Assembly: GCA_034670405.1 (NCBI GenBank)
Contig: JAXDDX010000001.1
Coordinates: 10,931,001 to 10,995,000, forward strand
Reading direction: 5' to 3'
DNA: 64,000 nucleotides
DNA from: Hoplostethus atlanticus
Taxonomy: Eukaryota > Chordata > Actinopteri > Trachichthyiformes > Trachichthyidae
In this document: one piece after another, positions 33,681 to 47,881 of the stretch
How positions within the stretch are numbered: the stretch's first letter is position 1
Layout of the letters: each line of letters starts with the position of its first letter
Translations under genes and position numbers: made by a program
Notes under the pieces: generated by a model
The model's input: the letters and a program-made list of their open reading frames with translations, nothing else
Told to the model about the DNA's origin: nothing
The model's database searches: none

Positions 33681-36600
33681 TTCCTTTCATATTTAATAAC
33701 CAACTGGATATCTCAGAGTTACAATATTTATGAGTCCTGTATCTGTTGCAGACAGGATATAAAATGCTATTAATTCTACTTTATTTCCTCTGGACTAATT
33801 AGCGCTGGAGTTGTGGCTATCAGTGTGACCCCGGTGAACCAGGCTTGCAGGCCTGGGCTGTGTGTTGAGGACGAAAGGAAATTGTGAAGTGCATGGCTCC
33901 TTGCATAATGGGCCCCTTCTAAGCCCACCTCAGCGTAGATCTCTGCGGTGGCCGGTGGAGAAAGTGAAAAAAGTAATTTTGTGTTCAGTGTACGGTTGGA
34001 GTCTAAGGGCTGAGTGATATGTATCACTAGAGGAACATTGTGCTTTGAAACCTCATGGCTGCTGTAGCAGCCAGGAAATGAGACACGGTTTTTCATTTCC
34101 CTATTGCTATCTTCACTCACAAACTTAATAAGGACCCCTTTGCCACAGGGCCCCGATTACATCTACCTACTATCCACAGAGCAAAAGGAAGACGGCAGTT
34201 CTGTAATCAGGAATGTAATCTACATCATGAATTTCATATTTATGGTAAATGCCAAAAAGCAACAGGGTCAAGAGCTTTAGGGAAAAAGGATTGGTAGATA
34301 ATTGATTTCACTTTCAGGCTAGTCCTTTGGTACTGGTGGGATGTGAAGAGGATGGAGTGATTGACATTTCTATAAGATGTGAAGATGCATGCTGAATGAT
34401 GGATAGATGTCATCACTAAAGGAACAAGCAAAGCTGTCTGATTTTATCACCTTATATTGCTGTCGTAGCTGGCAGAAGGACAAAATGCACATTTCTTTCC
34501 TTCAAGTAATTTCCCTCTTTCTCTGCTTGCTCCTCCTGCGCTTTCTATTTTCTTTTGTATATCAATACATATGTATTCTCTCCATTTTCTTTATCCACCA
34601 CTCTGCTGTTACTTATATAAGCAATTCAGGCTTCACTTATTTTATTATTTGATTTGATTTGATTTATTTGAATGTCCTTTACATTAAAACCTGAACTTGT
34701 AATGTGTTGTGTGCTGTTATTTACCATTTACTCCACATTTTGTTGAGTTTTCCTTCCACCCTCTCTTTAGAACAGCAGAATTTCTCTCCCAAGACGTCTC
34801 CCTCATGCCCTCTCCCATTTGTCTCTCTGATTAATATAAAACCCGCTCCCACTTGGCCCACTATTTCACTGAAAAACCAAAACAATTGGTGGCTATTTGA
34901 TTGGCCTTGGCCTTCATGGATGCTGGGGGAATTGAGGAGAAACAGCAAAAGCATTTAATCTATTCATCCATCCGCATGGAAATCAATGGGCTCTGTCTCT
35001 CAGACACGCCCCCACCGGTCCGTGCTCACCACAGGAATCCTGCCCACCATCTGAGTCAGCTGCAGAAGTGAAAAGTGGAGATTAGCAGGGGCATGGATGC
35101 CCACTGTTGGAATAAACACTGTCATCTGCATAAAGTCCAATGATAAGATAACATATCTAAAGATAAAAGCCCTATTATTTCTTACAATATTTCATGTCTC
35201 AGAAATATTGAAACAAATACTGAGACAACATGAGAACAATTTGAAATGTTTATGACCAGGAGAGATTGACAGCAGGCAGATTGTCGGTGTGTAACAGTGC
35301 ATCTAAGAACATAGTCTTTGTCTTAGTGTGTGGCGCTAAGACTGCACAGGGTTTGTTCTTCTCCAAATGAGACTAGTGGCTTTGCCCCAGGCTTTATTGG
35401 CTGCTTGTTAACCTTTTAGATGGCAATGAAAAGGTTACTGTGCTCATTGTTTTTCCCCCCCTCTGATTTATAAGTTGACTCTCCTCTATGTTTATTTGTA
35501 GAGGCGGTTGAACTGAACCAGGTGCACTCACTAAACATGCAAGCTGCTCTTGCTAAGCTATCAGAGGGAGGTGACTGTCATTTATCTCTTCTCACAGTCT
35601 GTGTTATTATGGGACTATCATTTACAACGGTGTAAAATACTATAATGCTCTTGTCTGTTTTTGTAGAGAATATTGTGAACGATATATTCCGCAGTGGGGG
35701 GTAATTTAATTCTATTTACAATTGATGAGTGGTGTTTTTGTGTGTAGGTATCTTGTAGTCTAGGTAGTTAAGTTATATTAAAATGTTCCCTGTTATTTGT
35801 GCATTATTTTTCTTAAGTCCGTATTAACCCTTCCCTTTTCATTTGACCTCTCTCTCAATGCAAAGGTATCCATGTTCCAGCCCGATGCCCTGAGTGGGTC
35901 TTGTTGCTACTGTGTTGTTCTGCGTGCTGCACTGTAGTTTGAATGTCTTTTTCAAAGGAGGTTTCTGTGTGAAGGTCTGTGCAGAAGCGATATTTACAAG
36001 AGAACATTCTTAATTTCTAACCCAATTAGCACTGCTGCTCCAGAACTGATGTAGTGGCTTGAACTCTTTGGTCCTGGGTTATAACGGAGGTAAATAAGCA
36101 GCATGTTGGCATCAGGGCACATTCTGAAGGAAAGGAGGGACGCAAAGTGAAATGCTGATTGAAAAGAGGGGAAAATCAATCAAGTGAGCCTGTTTGATTG
36201 ACAGCTTGCCAAGGTGTTTTGTGTGGAGGTGTCAAGAACAGCACAATTGCTCTCTCTTCCCCTCCCTCTCTCTTTCTTTTTCTCCCCCTCTGTCTCATCC
36301 ATCACTTGCCTCTTCACCCATCATCACACTGTCGTCTTCTCACCAAACTCCCCCAATATCTCTCACTTTTCACTCCATTGTTCCTCCTCTTCCACTATCC
36401 CCCAGCACACCCTCCCATTTTCTCTCTCGGTTGCTCGCTCATTTTCTTCGGAGGGGAGATACATTCACTGCCAGCCATTTAAGGTTGCAGACTGACACTC
36501 CTTTAATCTTGTTGTTCTGTAACCTTCAGAGGAAAAGAAAGAGCGGCTCCAATTGTGTTACCTTTACATAACTACACCAATCCATCCTTTATACCCTCCC

Positions 36601-37505
36601 TCTCTCATTATTCAACTGCAGTGAAGTGGTTGTTTTGTATTATTTGTTTTCATTATACTCACAGATACATTACAGTGGCAGGACAGAGAAAACCAGAGTA
36701 GAGGGAAAAGGCACTACTTTTGAAGCTGCTGCACATGGAGTCTTGCATAGCACCAAGAAGGCATGGAGACATATGGCAGACATATACAGGGCAGCGCCAA
36801 ATTAATGGCAACACATCCACAAAGAATTCTGTCAGTGATGATGGCACTGTGCGGGCTGATTTTCCCTGTATGATTTCGGTCCATTCATCTCCTAAAGGGC
36901 AAGGTTTTCAGTTCCACATCACTTCTAGCATTTCGTTTCTAACTTTCTGAGTGATTATCTGAAACCCCCATCTAAAGGTGCAGGGGAAACATGTCTCAGA
37001 CACTGTTTCTGAATTTCACATCACTCAGGTTGGATCGTATCTGTCTTTTCAGTTAACCTGGCTAACATCAGACTGCCCCTTGTTGATGATAAAGGGCATT
37101 TTCATTCTGGACACACTGCTTCCATCAAGAAGGGAAGGTATCATGATCCCATGATATTGTTATATTGTCACAGTGATAACATTTTGGCTGATCCTCTTGA
37201 TTCCATGCTAGGAAACAATACAGTACAGAAGCGCCAAATTCCCTCACTATGGCTGGAGCAAATACTGAGGTTCCTTTATTTTGACCATACTATATATGAT
37301 ACATTGCTATTTACATAACAGAAACTGCACAAGGACCACTAACTACCTTGACAATGGTGGATATAGTCCATACTATGAGATATAGTAGGCCCTTTCCTCT
37401 ATAAAGATGCAGCTATTGTTGTTATTATAGGAATTGTATGGGATTTTTTTACAAGGAGCAGTTTTGTAACAAATAGGTTGAGAAAACTAAAGTTCCCTAC
37501 AGTAC
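33681..37505. other. Non-coding stretch
   Basis: AT-rich intergenic DNA. A (TTTGA)n-like run at 34651-34675 may be the tail of a very old LINE. A pyrimidine-rich stretch at 36240-36440 produces overlapping Ser/Pro/Leu-rich open frames of no coding value. No gene found. Confidence 0.45.
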
Positions 37506-37592
37506 ACTAATTTGGTTCTACGGTGTTTGTTTTTCACTCATCATCTTTTATGGCTTCCCTTACTTTGTGCAGCACATGCATACTATTTACAT
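37506..37592 (+). repeat. Local duplication, copy 1
   Basis: The block starting actaatttggttctac and continuing tgtttgtttttcactcatca, ttttatggcttccctta, cagcacatg recurs about 1.2 kb downstream at 38700-38887 in the same orientation. The first 16 and the next roughly 37 positions are nearly identical. It matches no repeat family I recognise. Confidence 0.8.
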
Positions 37593-38699
37593 ACTATTTC
37601 ATACATGCTATTTTCCAACAGAATGGTGACGCTTTAATGTTATTTTGTCAGGGCTCCACAAAGATATTTCACTGCTGATAGAAGGAGATATCCAAAATTG
37701 CCTTCTATGATATTATGTATCAACATCCATCTAAAGCTATTTCAAATCATTTTAGCAGCTTCTGGAACCGCAGTGAAATTGAACATAATATTGGTAATGC
37801 ACAAGTCCATGACTGCAAGTGTTACAAGTTTTTCCTCAGTTTTATAAGTTTTCTTAGTCCTTGAAAGTGTGTTGAAGGTAACTTGAAACAGCTGCTTTGT
37901 GTCAGTTACCTCCATAAGAGACTGCAATATGAGAAGGGATGGGAATCTGGGAATCAGGCCCTGTTGAAATGACTTGTCAGTCAGTCCGCACTTCTGTATT
38001 AAAAGTGCAGAGAAGACATATTGACTCAACCATCCCTGAGTGCCCTTGCTGGCTGGCTTCTAGACAGAGTGAGCCTTGATGCTAATTATAATGGGAAGAC
38101 AAAGTCTCCCCAGCGGGCAAGTAAAGAGAAATATAGTAGGATCGCCAAAATGATGAATCATGTCTTTTAGTTCCGCAGCTATAAGGAGTTCATTATTTTA
38201 TCACTCACTGCTCTCAGCATGCAGTCAATTGGTACTAAAATGATGAATTGTATTTGTTTAACAATACCATCTCAAGAAAGGTTTTCTTTAGGCCAGAGGG
38301 CAAAGTATATGTGTTTGATGATGACACTGGAACTAGTTGTGCGCTATAGTATGCATACGACACATATTTTGGAGTGCACATTGCCAAGGTGTTTTCAGGC
38401 CTCCCTACAGTTAAGAACAAGTTTTTTTTTTTAATCTGGAAAATGTATTTTCAGGGTGTAAAAGGTGCCTCTGTGCCTCTGACCGAGAAAAACACTTAAC
38501 TAGAGAGCAGGTACAGTATACTGTAAAGATAGCACACCAAATAATCCAAGAGGAAGGCAGTAAATGTTCAAGACATGTGAGCGAGAGGAAGAGGGAGAGA
38601 GAAACTGTGGTTGCTCTAGCAATGTTATTTCATTCAATAGTAATTTTCTCTGTTCACAGTTTAATCATTTGGTCATTGTTGGCCATTTCATCACCAAAT

Positions 38700-38887
38700 A
38701 CTAATTTGGTTCTACTGTATAACATTAAAAAAAAAATGTCTGCAGTATTAATGCAGGATAGATTTTTCACAGTTTGATGTCATGCATCTGTTAAAGCATT
38801 CTTTGCAATGTTGTTTGTTTTTCACTCATCACCTTTTATGGCTTCCCTTATTTTTCACAGCACATGGATGCTAATTACGTACTATTA
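38700..38887 (+). repeat. Local duplication, copy 2, interrupted by about 96 bp
   Basis: The two halves of the block seen at 37506-37592 are here separated: 38700-38715 and 38812-38887. The intervening 38716-38811 has no counterpart in copy 1, where only 2 bp lie between the halves. Either copy 2 gained an insertion or copy 1 lost the segment. Confidence 0.75.
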
Positions 38888-40539
38888 CATAGATAAATTA
38901 AAACATTCATTCATTGGTGCAGTCATGAAGTCCAAACTCATTAGATTTGTATTGGTTTAGGGAAGTAAGCATTCAAAAAGAGACTGCATATATAACACAA
39001 TGCCATGCATATCCACTGTAAGAGGAATGACATACAGATATTAAGAACTTCAGATTTGTGGGTATGAGCTTTTTCAAGTCACAATGGCCCTACTCAGCCT
39101 TGATGACTTTGTCAAGGTAAAGTCTGGATATACTGCAAGATCTTATGTCCCATCTCGACAGCCTGGCTCTCAGTAGGCTCCTAATTGTGCCTTCAAATTG
39201 TGGTTAGAAAAACAAAATGTCACAGGCATCAAATGGTAATTCTGGGAATGATGGCTCTCGTCAGCTAGGAATGCTTTGGTAAATCAGTCACTGGTGCCTG
39301 TGGATATTCACTCTAAATATGACTGGTGAGTGTCCTATCCAATGACAGGCCTATCTGATTTGGTGAAGCAGAAAATGTAAGCCAGTTGCCTGATTTGTAA
39401 GCTGCCAAACAGACTTTTACTAGTGAAAAATGTCACATTCACTTCATTCTATGAGTGCATGATCTAATTTACTTACATATCAAACATTGAAAAGTAAGCA
39501 TTTAGTAATTGTTCTGGTTAAATGTGCTGCAACTTGCCCATAAAAGACACCATTCATGCTCAGGAATAAAAGTCATTAATGAATGACCAGCTAATGATCG
39601 TGATTACTAAAAATGTAATTATTCTTCCTTAGTGGTCTGCAAGTTAAAGGGACATTCAGTAATCTTATGACTTAACACAAATTAACACAAATAATAAAGT
39701 CACATTTTCACAATAGAGGAAAAAGCAATCGAGAGGAAAGCATGTTGCTTACTAATTGTTGATATGAATGATTGTTTAACTATTTCAAAATAACTATCAA
39801 TTTGCCAATTATCTAAAAATAGTTTACCATGATTTAATGATCAGTTTGCTGAGAACCCCTGTGACAGGGGTGTTAGAAAAAAAACAATCATGGCACTTTA
39901 TTAAAGAATTCCGAGGGAGGAAATCTGCTTTGGTTCTTCAGAATATGAGAAAAATGCAGGATAGAAAATAACACAATAGATAAGAAATGAAGAGGCGATG
40001 GAATGAGTGTGACCAAGAGGAAATATCTTTTCTTCATCTCTTAAGAAATAGGGGACATCTCAATTTAGTCTCATTTTGTGATCACCTTCATCCGAAATGT
40101 TTCTCCTAAAAACCCCCATAGGAGCAAAGAGGAGATAGCAGGGAGAAGACATGAGACTTCATGAGATCAATGTGAAGATGCTAACATGTGACATATATAA
40201 TGGTAATAAGCTCCTACTATGTGGCTGACGCCCCCGTGGCTTCAATAGGAAAATGCAACAGTATTGAGTTTTCTTTGAGATCTTTCTCTCATCTCATGGT
40301 TTCATATTCCGGAGAGTTAAATGACACTTATTTCAGCTCATTTGGAAATCTCTAGTGAGATCAACATGAGCTTTTATGTGGTGGTTTCTCCTGAGTTGAA
40401 TTTGAGAAATAGGAGAAAATGCCATTAGTCTCATCTTAAAAAGAGCTGATTTGTGTCTAGGAGACATAAAAGGTATAAATATGAGATCTCTTCTTGGATT
40501 TTGCTTTCCTATGGGGAGAGGGAAAGAATAAGAAATAAC
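38888..40539. other. Non-coding stretch
   Basis: AT-rich unique sequence. A small hairpin (cccctgtgacagggg near 39857) and repeated tgagat-type words near 40140-40450 are the only structure noticed. No gene. Confidence 0.45.
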
Positions 40540-40953
40540 TTTACAGAGAGGCCAGTAAAGTTATTGGGGGTGTACCAAGCACAGCTCTCTGACCTTTACG
40601 ATCAGCAAGTCGTAAGGAAGGCCCGTGCCATATTGGACTGTACTGACCACCCCTTGCAGAGGGAATTTGAGCTTGAGAGTCCCAACTCAGAGGACTAAAA
40701 AATTCAAAGATTCCTTTGTTTGCACTGCAATTAGAAGGCTGAATTTTTTTTGCACTAGGCACTTTCTGCATTTGATCGTCTTTTGTCTTCACATGAAGTG
40801 ATCTTGCACTGTACTGTATTGTATTGTTGTCTCTGTGTTCTGTCTGGTATGTTGTCTTTATGTTCTATTTTATGATGATTGATTGTTTTTAATACCTGGC
40901 TGCAACCAAATTTCCCCTAGTGGGACAATAAAATTTGACTTGACTTGACTTGA
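40540..40953 (+). mobile_element. LINE 3' end (L2/CR1-like) with (TTGAC)n tail
   Basis: The + frame reads FTERPVKLLGVYQAQLSDLY, then VRKARAILDCTDHPLQREFE, the C-terminal end of fish L2-like ORF2, before a premature break. The 3' UTR ends accaaatttcccctagtggg, acaataaaatttgac, then three TTGAC units. Only the 3' end remains. Confidence 0.75.
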
Positions 40954-43900
40954 TGATAAAGAAAAGGAGGAGAGCAGTAAGAAGTTTATGACTTAAATGT
41001 AAGGGTAAGGAATTTGATAAAACTGGCCGTCTGATTAGAGACTCCTGAAATAAATGTGATAGTTTTGCAGGTTTTGATGGTCGCCGGTCGGTAAAGTAAG
41101 TAATTCTCCTCAGTGACAGTGGTGGTCATGCAGTGCAGTACAAGGCACTGGAGAGTGTAGAGGTGAAGCAGCTGGGGGCATAGATGAGAGTAGAGGCAAA
41201 AACAGAAGAGGGCGTAGTGAGAAGAAGGGAAGAAAGATGGAATAGAAATGAAAGGACACCCCTGCTGTTGATAATTGGAGCAGTGATGTGCCAACACAGC
41301 CTGAGAGGTTTTCCATGTGAGAGTGCTATACCATATGGCCCTCAGAAACCACATTACAGCCCCACTATGTGCACTCATCAGTTTCTTCCTCTGGCTGGAG
41401 CCGTGGGTCGGAGAGAGCAGAACGGTATCCCTGAAAGAAAAAAAAAATCTTTTCTGTCCTTTTCTATAAATTTTACTCAATTATTGTATTGTATTGTATT
41501 GTAAGTATTTCCGTGCAAGCCCAAGGCCTCTGTACATAAAGACTTTTATTTCATCAGTGTAACATCAGTGTGGCCAATTCACCCTGTACTCCATTCAAGT
41601 CGAATGTTGCTTTCACCTTAAGTTTTCATTCATTTTTCTTCTAGTCTGTGCAAATGGATCCATGTAGTTCTGCAATGCAAACAGGTTGTCCAATTCCAGA
41701 CACTTAATTCAGTTCGCTTTGATATTAAACCTTCCTGTAGCTTCACAATGTCACAAAAAGCTGTGGGAGTTTCACAAGTCAAGTCTCTTATATTTCCATT
41801 TGTCAGCCAATAATGCCACCCACTAGATCTTTTTTAAATGCTCTTCACTGATATATTAAATGAAGCTTAGCATAAGTTCAATCAGGAAGACTTCGTTCAC
41901 AAATCCATCCCCTCCACCTTTTCATTCACTACTTCCCACCTAATCAGTTTAAGGCTACGCCTCTTTGATTCTACTTCACAAACTATCCCTCTACCCTTTC
42001 ATTCATCGCTTATTATCCAATCACTTTAGATCTCAAGAAGGCAGCACCTCTTCGGTTTACCGCTAAGCTTAAGCATGTCCACACCTTCACAAATCAATGC
42101 ACTCCTAATTACCTTAATCAGATGTTTCTGTATCTCGCTGTCATTCTAGTTGTCACTGTTGATCTGCACCCCACCACCTCTCCCTTGATGCATGATGTGC
42201 TAGGCGGTTATCCGTTGTAAGGCAAATACTGTATAAGGAGCCATCACCCTCTGTGATACCTGTACAGTGTGTGTGTGTGTGTCTGCATGTTTGTGTGTGA
42301 GATCAGGGCCTGCCCACGCCAGTCGCTCTAGGCAAAATAGAAAAATGCCTCCCCTTACTTGTGGTACTTATAGCCAATAACCTAGGATTATAATGATGCT
42401 GACATTTGATACCATATTAAAATGGGTTTGCCTAGACAGAATGAATACATGTACGTTTTCATTTGCACATTTTACAGGGATATAATAAATGAGAGAACAG
42501 TAAATAAGTAGATACTGTGTGTGAGTGTATCTGTGTATCTGGAGGGAATGTGAGCTTGATTTTACCTGCTTGACAGACAATGATGCAAAGTGATGCAAGA
42601 TGAAATTAAGCTGGTAGTCCTGTTGAATAAAGATTCGCCAGTCCTAGTAGTTACACTAATGATCCAGGGCTGTTGTTAGCTGAACTGGTGCTGTGCAGGA
42701 GCTAGCAAGCAAGCAGAGCTCAAAGGGGTAATGTACTCAGCAATGCACCAAGCAATAAGCAAAGAAACTCTATAGCTGTGAAATTAAATAATTGAATTCT
42801 CTCTCAACATGAGTCTTTCATTACCTCTGTATGTAGCTCACCCCAATAGACGGCAATAGCAGCAGGGCTGTGTCAGTATGGGGGTTGTGTGTCTGTGCTG
42901 CATGTTGAGTCTCATACTGACTTGTGTTGTTGTGGCGCTGGATTGTCTCAAGGCGGGAAAACTAGTGTAGTTATGTGATGTTGCCACTTCTCCTTCTACT
43001 CCTGGTGTGTATTTACTTCATATTTACTAGGTCCTCCCTTGCAGTTAGGTACCAGGGTTGCCAACAATTGTGGAAAGACTGGGGGCCCTAGGCTACATGT
43101 CCCATTTTCTGTTGGAATTACCTTTTTCCCAAACACTTTTTTTAATTATTGGTCTGGTCCCAATTGCTATGTTTTTGCTCTGAAACCCTGTCGCTGAAAG
43201 CTTCAGGACCAACCGAGATCTCTTGAGGGTTTCAGTGAAACCCTTATAGCCACCCACAGCTAATAGTTTCACATAGTTGTACAACGTTTGACTCCGTTTT
43301 GGGGAGCTGGGTCTTTTGAAGTTGTTCAGTAGGAAGTCATTTTTCAATACAGGTGGGGTAGGCTTAGGGTGAGCAATGAATAATGAATCAAAAGGGTAGT
43401 TGGTTCTGCATGATTGTTATATATTGGAAAAGTTTCTAATTTCTAATTGACTGTATGCTGGCAAACAGCAAAGCGAGTTTAGGGTTTTGTTTTGAAAAGC
43501 AAAAACGAGTGTGCCCTGAGTAATGAAATAAATTTGGAGCTTTTGCTTTTTTGACTCCGTAACCCTCACAGATGGGGCTCTAATCAGTGTCTTGGTAACT
43601 GCTTGGCCCTTCTCCCTGGCAGGTACGTCAGGCCAAATAATAAAGACCGCTAGCTGGCCACTACCTTTTAGTTTAACTGCGAAAAAGTAGCTGATAACTG
43701 CTTGGAGACAAAAGCCTCTTCAAGGATATACAGAAGTACAGCTTGAATTAAACAACTTGTGGCCTGATGCTAGAGGTTATAAGGGTTACACATTGCCTTA
43801 ACGCTGCATAAAGCAATGCTGTGTAAAAGCTCCTATAATAAGGTAAAGTGAAACCTACAACCTTGGTTTGTTTACAACCGACACACACACACAAGTACAC

Positions 43901-45060
43901 ACACACACTCATCTGTTTCATTCTCGAACCAAGAAGACTTTTTCTTTCGTGTGACTCTTTCAAACCCACCAATCTCATCTGCTATTATTCAGTACTTCAC
44001 TGTAGTCTTTGATCCTCAAACCATTATTTCTCTGCCCATGTACTTGTGAGGTATGAATATGAACATAACTTATTCAACTCAAAAATAGTCCGAATTCAAA
44101 AAGAATTATTGAGCGAGTCTCTCTTTTTAAAAATGTGTTTCCATGATATTTACCGCCCCGTCTTTACTCTCTGTACTATTGCAGTCATTTAGCAGTGCTG
44201 AGATTTGTGGTGAGTGGGCATACACTAACAAATCTGAGGCTGTCCACAGGGTGATCCTTCCCAGAATGACTGACATTAAGATCACATTGGGGGACATAAT
44301 GTAATTTACCTGTCTCATCAGCTAATGCAGCACAAATCCATTTTCGCCTAAACAGGAAGGGCCACATACATTAACTTGATGACCATGCAGAGTCAAGGGG
44401 CAACAGCTAATGAGACCAAATGTGATTACTGTCCACCTCTGATTTGAAAACAAAATAAACCCCCTGCACTCCCATTTGGGCGCTGGGACGAGAATAAACC
44501 TTGAGTGAGTCACGTCACCACTCAGCTTGGCGGTGGGTTTGCCCATCGCTGTTTAGAGTCATGTTCATATTCATTATTAGGATCCTCAGTCTTCCTGGCA
44601 CCCGCAGACTGATTAAAAAAAAGAGAGTCACAGGAGGCGTTGAGTCATTGATATTCTAACAGTATCTCACAGAAACTTTCCAGTCAGTGTGAGAATTGCT
44701 CAGTCAGAGGGAGATATGAACTAAATATCAACCATGCTCACTGGAAAACAGTGTACTTTGCTGTCTGAAGTTTCTGAAGTGCACTGAAAACAGAAAATAC
44801 CTCTGTTGTCTGTATCTCTGCTGCTCTCTCGCTGTTCCGTTGCCTGTCTCGTCATACAAGGTGACTCCTACAGTTCTCCAAGACTGTAATGTGCCATAGA
44901 GGTTGAAGGGAGGGAAGAGTGAGAGTGGCGCTCTCTCTCTCTCTCTCTCATTTTTGATTCTGAACCTTTGGTGAGACTGATATTGTAAAGTAAACCAGTG
45001 GGCAGGTGAATTGTTGTCTGAATCCAACCGAGCTACGCCACTGCATTATGTTTTCTGCAG
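40954..45060. other. Non-coding stretch
   Basis: No coding signal beyond random ORFs. It holds a short (TATTG)n run at 41482-41502, short CA/GT runs near 42268 and 43880, and a (CT)n run at 44931-44950. The segment 44120-44560 is complex unique sequence that could be conserved regulatory DNA, though that cannot be tested here. Confidence 0.4.
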
Positions 45061-45126
45061 CGTGTGCAAGAGGAGGTGGAGGAAACAGCCGGAGAGTCCA
45101 CTGATATTGAGGATGTCAGCAAGGAG
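45061..45126 (+). other. Candidate isolated coding-like exon (66 nt)
   Basis: It follows a good acceptor (tatgttttctgcag, ending at 45060) and ends at AAGGAG|GTTAAG. The frame gives an acidic 22-residue peptide beginning RVQEEVEETAGESTDIEDVS, with codon use that looks coding. It is not recognised and has no partner exon identified. It could be a small exon of an unannotated transcript or a chance open segment. Confidence 0.25.
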
Positions 45127-46166
45127 GTTAAGATCCAAAATGAATTGACATTCAAAACTTATTCTCAGACCCACAAGAGTCTCATTTCCAGGGAGAGAAG
45201 TTTACCCTCTAGCTTTTCACTGAGACTGTTTATGCCATGAACTTATTTATTTATTTATTACTTATTTATTTATGCCTTTTCTGATTAAATGTATTGGGAA
45301 GGAGAACGTGGGGTTGGTGATAGTGTGGAGGCATGAATAATTAAAATGAAATAAACAAATAAAATAACAAAAAAACGGTAAATAATCTTATCGTAGCCAA
45401 CAGCTGCGTAGATACCCCACCTCCCAACACCCCCACACCCTTCCCTGGTAAAAAAAAAAGCCCCTGTCCATGCAGTTAAGCTGCTTATAAATATTTGTAA
45501 TTAAAAATGGAGGGGAAAAGCAGGGAGAGTGGCATCTTTATCACCGGAGACACTGCTGCTGCAGGTGCCTTTGATGCCCAAAAAGGCGTTTTGATCTGAC
45601 AGTTCAGGAGCGCAGAGACTCCGATCGGCTTGTCCCATTCAGCATCTCCCTCCCCACTCTAGTCTGCCCTCCCCCTCCCCACATGTTAAGGAGTTCATTA
45701 CCCGTTCGTTTTTCATTTTCATCTGTTTCTACCAGACCACTGAAATGTCCTCAGCATCGTCCTTTAATTATTTATCAACCCTAAAAAATAAGAATTCTAT
45801 TTTGCAGCTTTTACAGCGGGCATGCACAGTTCCCTCGTTATTGAATATCAGGCATTATACAATAGTGTAAACAACAAGTGTAGACAACAGGATACACAAC
45901 CCAACTCAATTACCTCTTACCCTGCAGAATTTGTTTTGTTGAATAAAAAATTAACATCTAATTCCGAATGAAACTTTGTGAGGAGAATCAGAAAGTGCAG
46001 CAGCAGCTCTGCCATGGTAAAACTTCCCTCGTGGTGGCCGTGTCAGAAAAGAAGGTTTATTCCCAGCGTAGGGTGACTTTCACATGATTGTGCCAACTGC
46101 AGAGGATGAGTTGGGAGCAATGTGGCCTACTTACACCCCTCCCCCCACCCCCCCCCCCCCCAACCC

Positions 46167-46167
<1 letters not shown>

Positions 46168-46216
<49 letters not shown>
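46168..46216. repeat. (TCTA)n microsatellite
   Basis: About twelve TCTA units directly after a poly(C) stretch. No LINE 3' UTR is seen beside it, unlike the GATA runs at 29.7 and 54.0 kb. Confidence 0.96.
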
Positions 46217-47856
46217 ACAAAATTGTAAAGATGGAAAAATAGAAGTTGTGTTCCTACTCCTCATTCCTGATAATGGCTGTCGTGTTGTAACACCTAACAG
46301 GGCGGCTGCTGAAGAAAAAAGTGAGGCAGGGGAAGGTAAACGGAGAAAGGGGGAGGGTGAGCTAAGGGAGTATTTAAAAAAATCCACAAATTAGAATAAG
46401 TTTAATTTAAAAGCTACCAAGATGTTATATTGAAAAATATGAGTTCAAAAAGTGGCAATTTGAGATTGTTTCATATTTAACTTGTGACTGAATTAGATAA
46501 CTACATGATGTTTTCTGTTGAAAAGAAAACGTATTTTCTAAAACGCTTTTCTTTGGTGGAGGTGATTTGAACCACTTCTGAAGAATCTCCCATATATATG
46601 CCTGACTCTTTTCAACTTTTTCTTTCTCCTGATATTGTGGAATACAGCATTTACCTCGGCGGTGCTTGCTCTTTGTTTAGCCGTGGCTTGGATGGTTTGA
46701 AGTGGAAAGTAATTATTCCAATATCAAAGCAAAAAGTAAGTACACAATACAAATACATTCTAGGGCTGCAGTGTACATGGCCACAATGTTTATGGCCTTG
46801 TTGCTGATGGTTTACATTGATTTGACTATTGTTAAAGTGTCAGTGAACTGAGATAACGTCTTCATGCAATGCTGATGCACACAAAGGCACCCTGGAAGGT
46901 AATGGTACACTGTGTCAATGTTTCACATTTCTATGGTAACTAGCATTTATATTTAATGGCTGGTTCCAGTAAAGGTTCATTTTAAAATCAGTAATTAACT
47001 AAATCATTAATGATTTCCTGACATTGCAATGACATCCAAGAGCACAGTGGGCAAATTGAAAAAACGTATTGCACCCAAAACCAGAGAAAAAAGTAAGTGG
47101 GGGAGAGATAGAGATAGAGAGGGAGAGAAGGAAAAAGAGAGGGCATAAATATTGCTGCCCCAGAGGGCAGTTCCCAGCTCTGCTCCTGCATTTCACCTGC
47201 TGTAACCACATGTTTTTGGAATCAGTGAGTCATGCCGCAGCAAGGCTAGCCATTCCTATGTTTGGACATAATAGCAGACCAGAGCCCCTGTTTATGTCTT
47301 TCGCTTGGTTGGATATTTTCTCTCTAGAAAGTATGCCCTGGTGGGGAGACTGAGCCACAAACACAGTGCAAAACTGTTGTGCGGCAGCATGGACATGTAC
47401 AATGGTTTTCCCTTTAGATGGCTGTCCAGCAAAAACTACAAAGAAAATCCTTGCATTTGAACATATGTTCATCAGTGACAAATGATCAAGATCAAGCCCA
47501 CTATGGATGATATGACTGAATACATATTATTGCCAATGTAGTACATTGTGCCTGTAGGCGGGCTCCACATTTGAAACACTGCTGTCAACAGGAAAGCCTT
47601 GCTGCTTGTCAGCCATGATTAATGCGAAGTCCCTCAAAAACAAGGGAAATACATCAGAGAAACTTCTCAGAGAAAGGTTACCGAAACACAACTACAGTGA
47701 ATGAGGGCACTGCTGAATTTCATACAGCTTTTCCCATCTGTCCCCAATCATCCCAGACGCTTTGTCTCACAAGAATTATGAGACCTTTCTCTCATGAGGA
47801 AATTGCTTTTGCAGCGACCTCATCCTGCTCTTCGGACTCCTTAGCAGCCATCCAGG

Positions 47857-47881
47857 GTGTGTGTGTGTGTGTGTGTGTGTG
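47857..47881. repeat. (GT)n microsatellite
   Basis: About twelve GT units. Confidence 0.95.

Noticed and set aside
33776-34120. 114-codon minus-strand ORF beside the Penelope-like relic
   Set aside because: It has no RT, endonuclease or other motif and does not continue the relic's frame.
36194-36571. Overlapping Ser/Pro/Leu-rich ORFs in three frames
   Set aside because: All three frames are open because the DNA is pyrimidine-rich and poor in stops.
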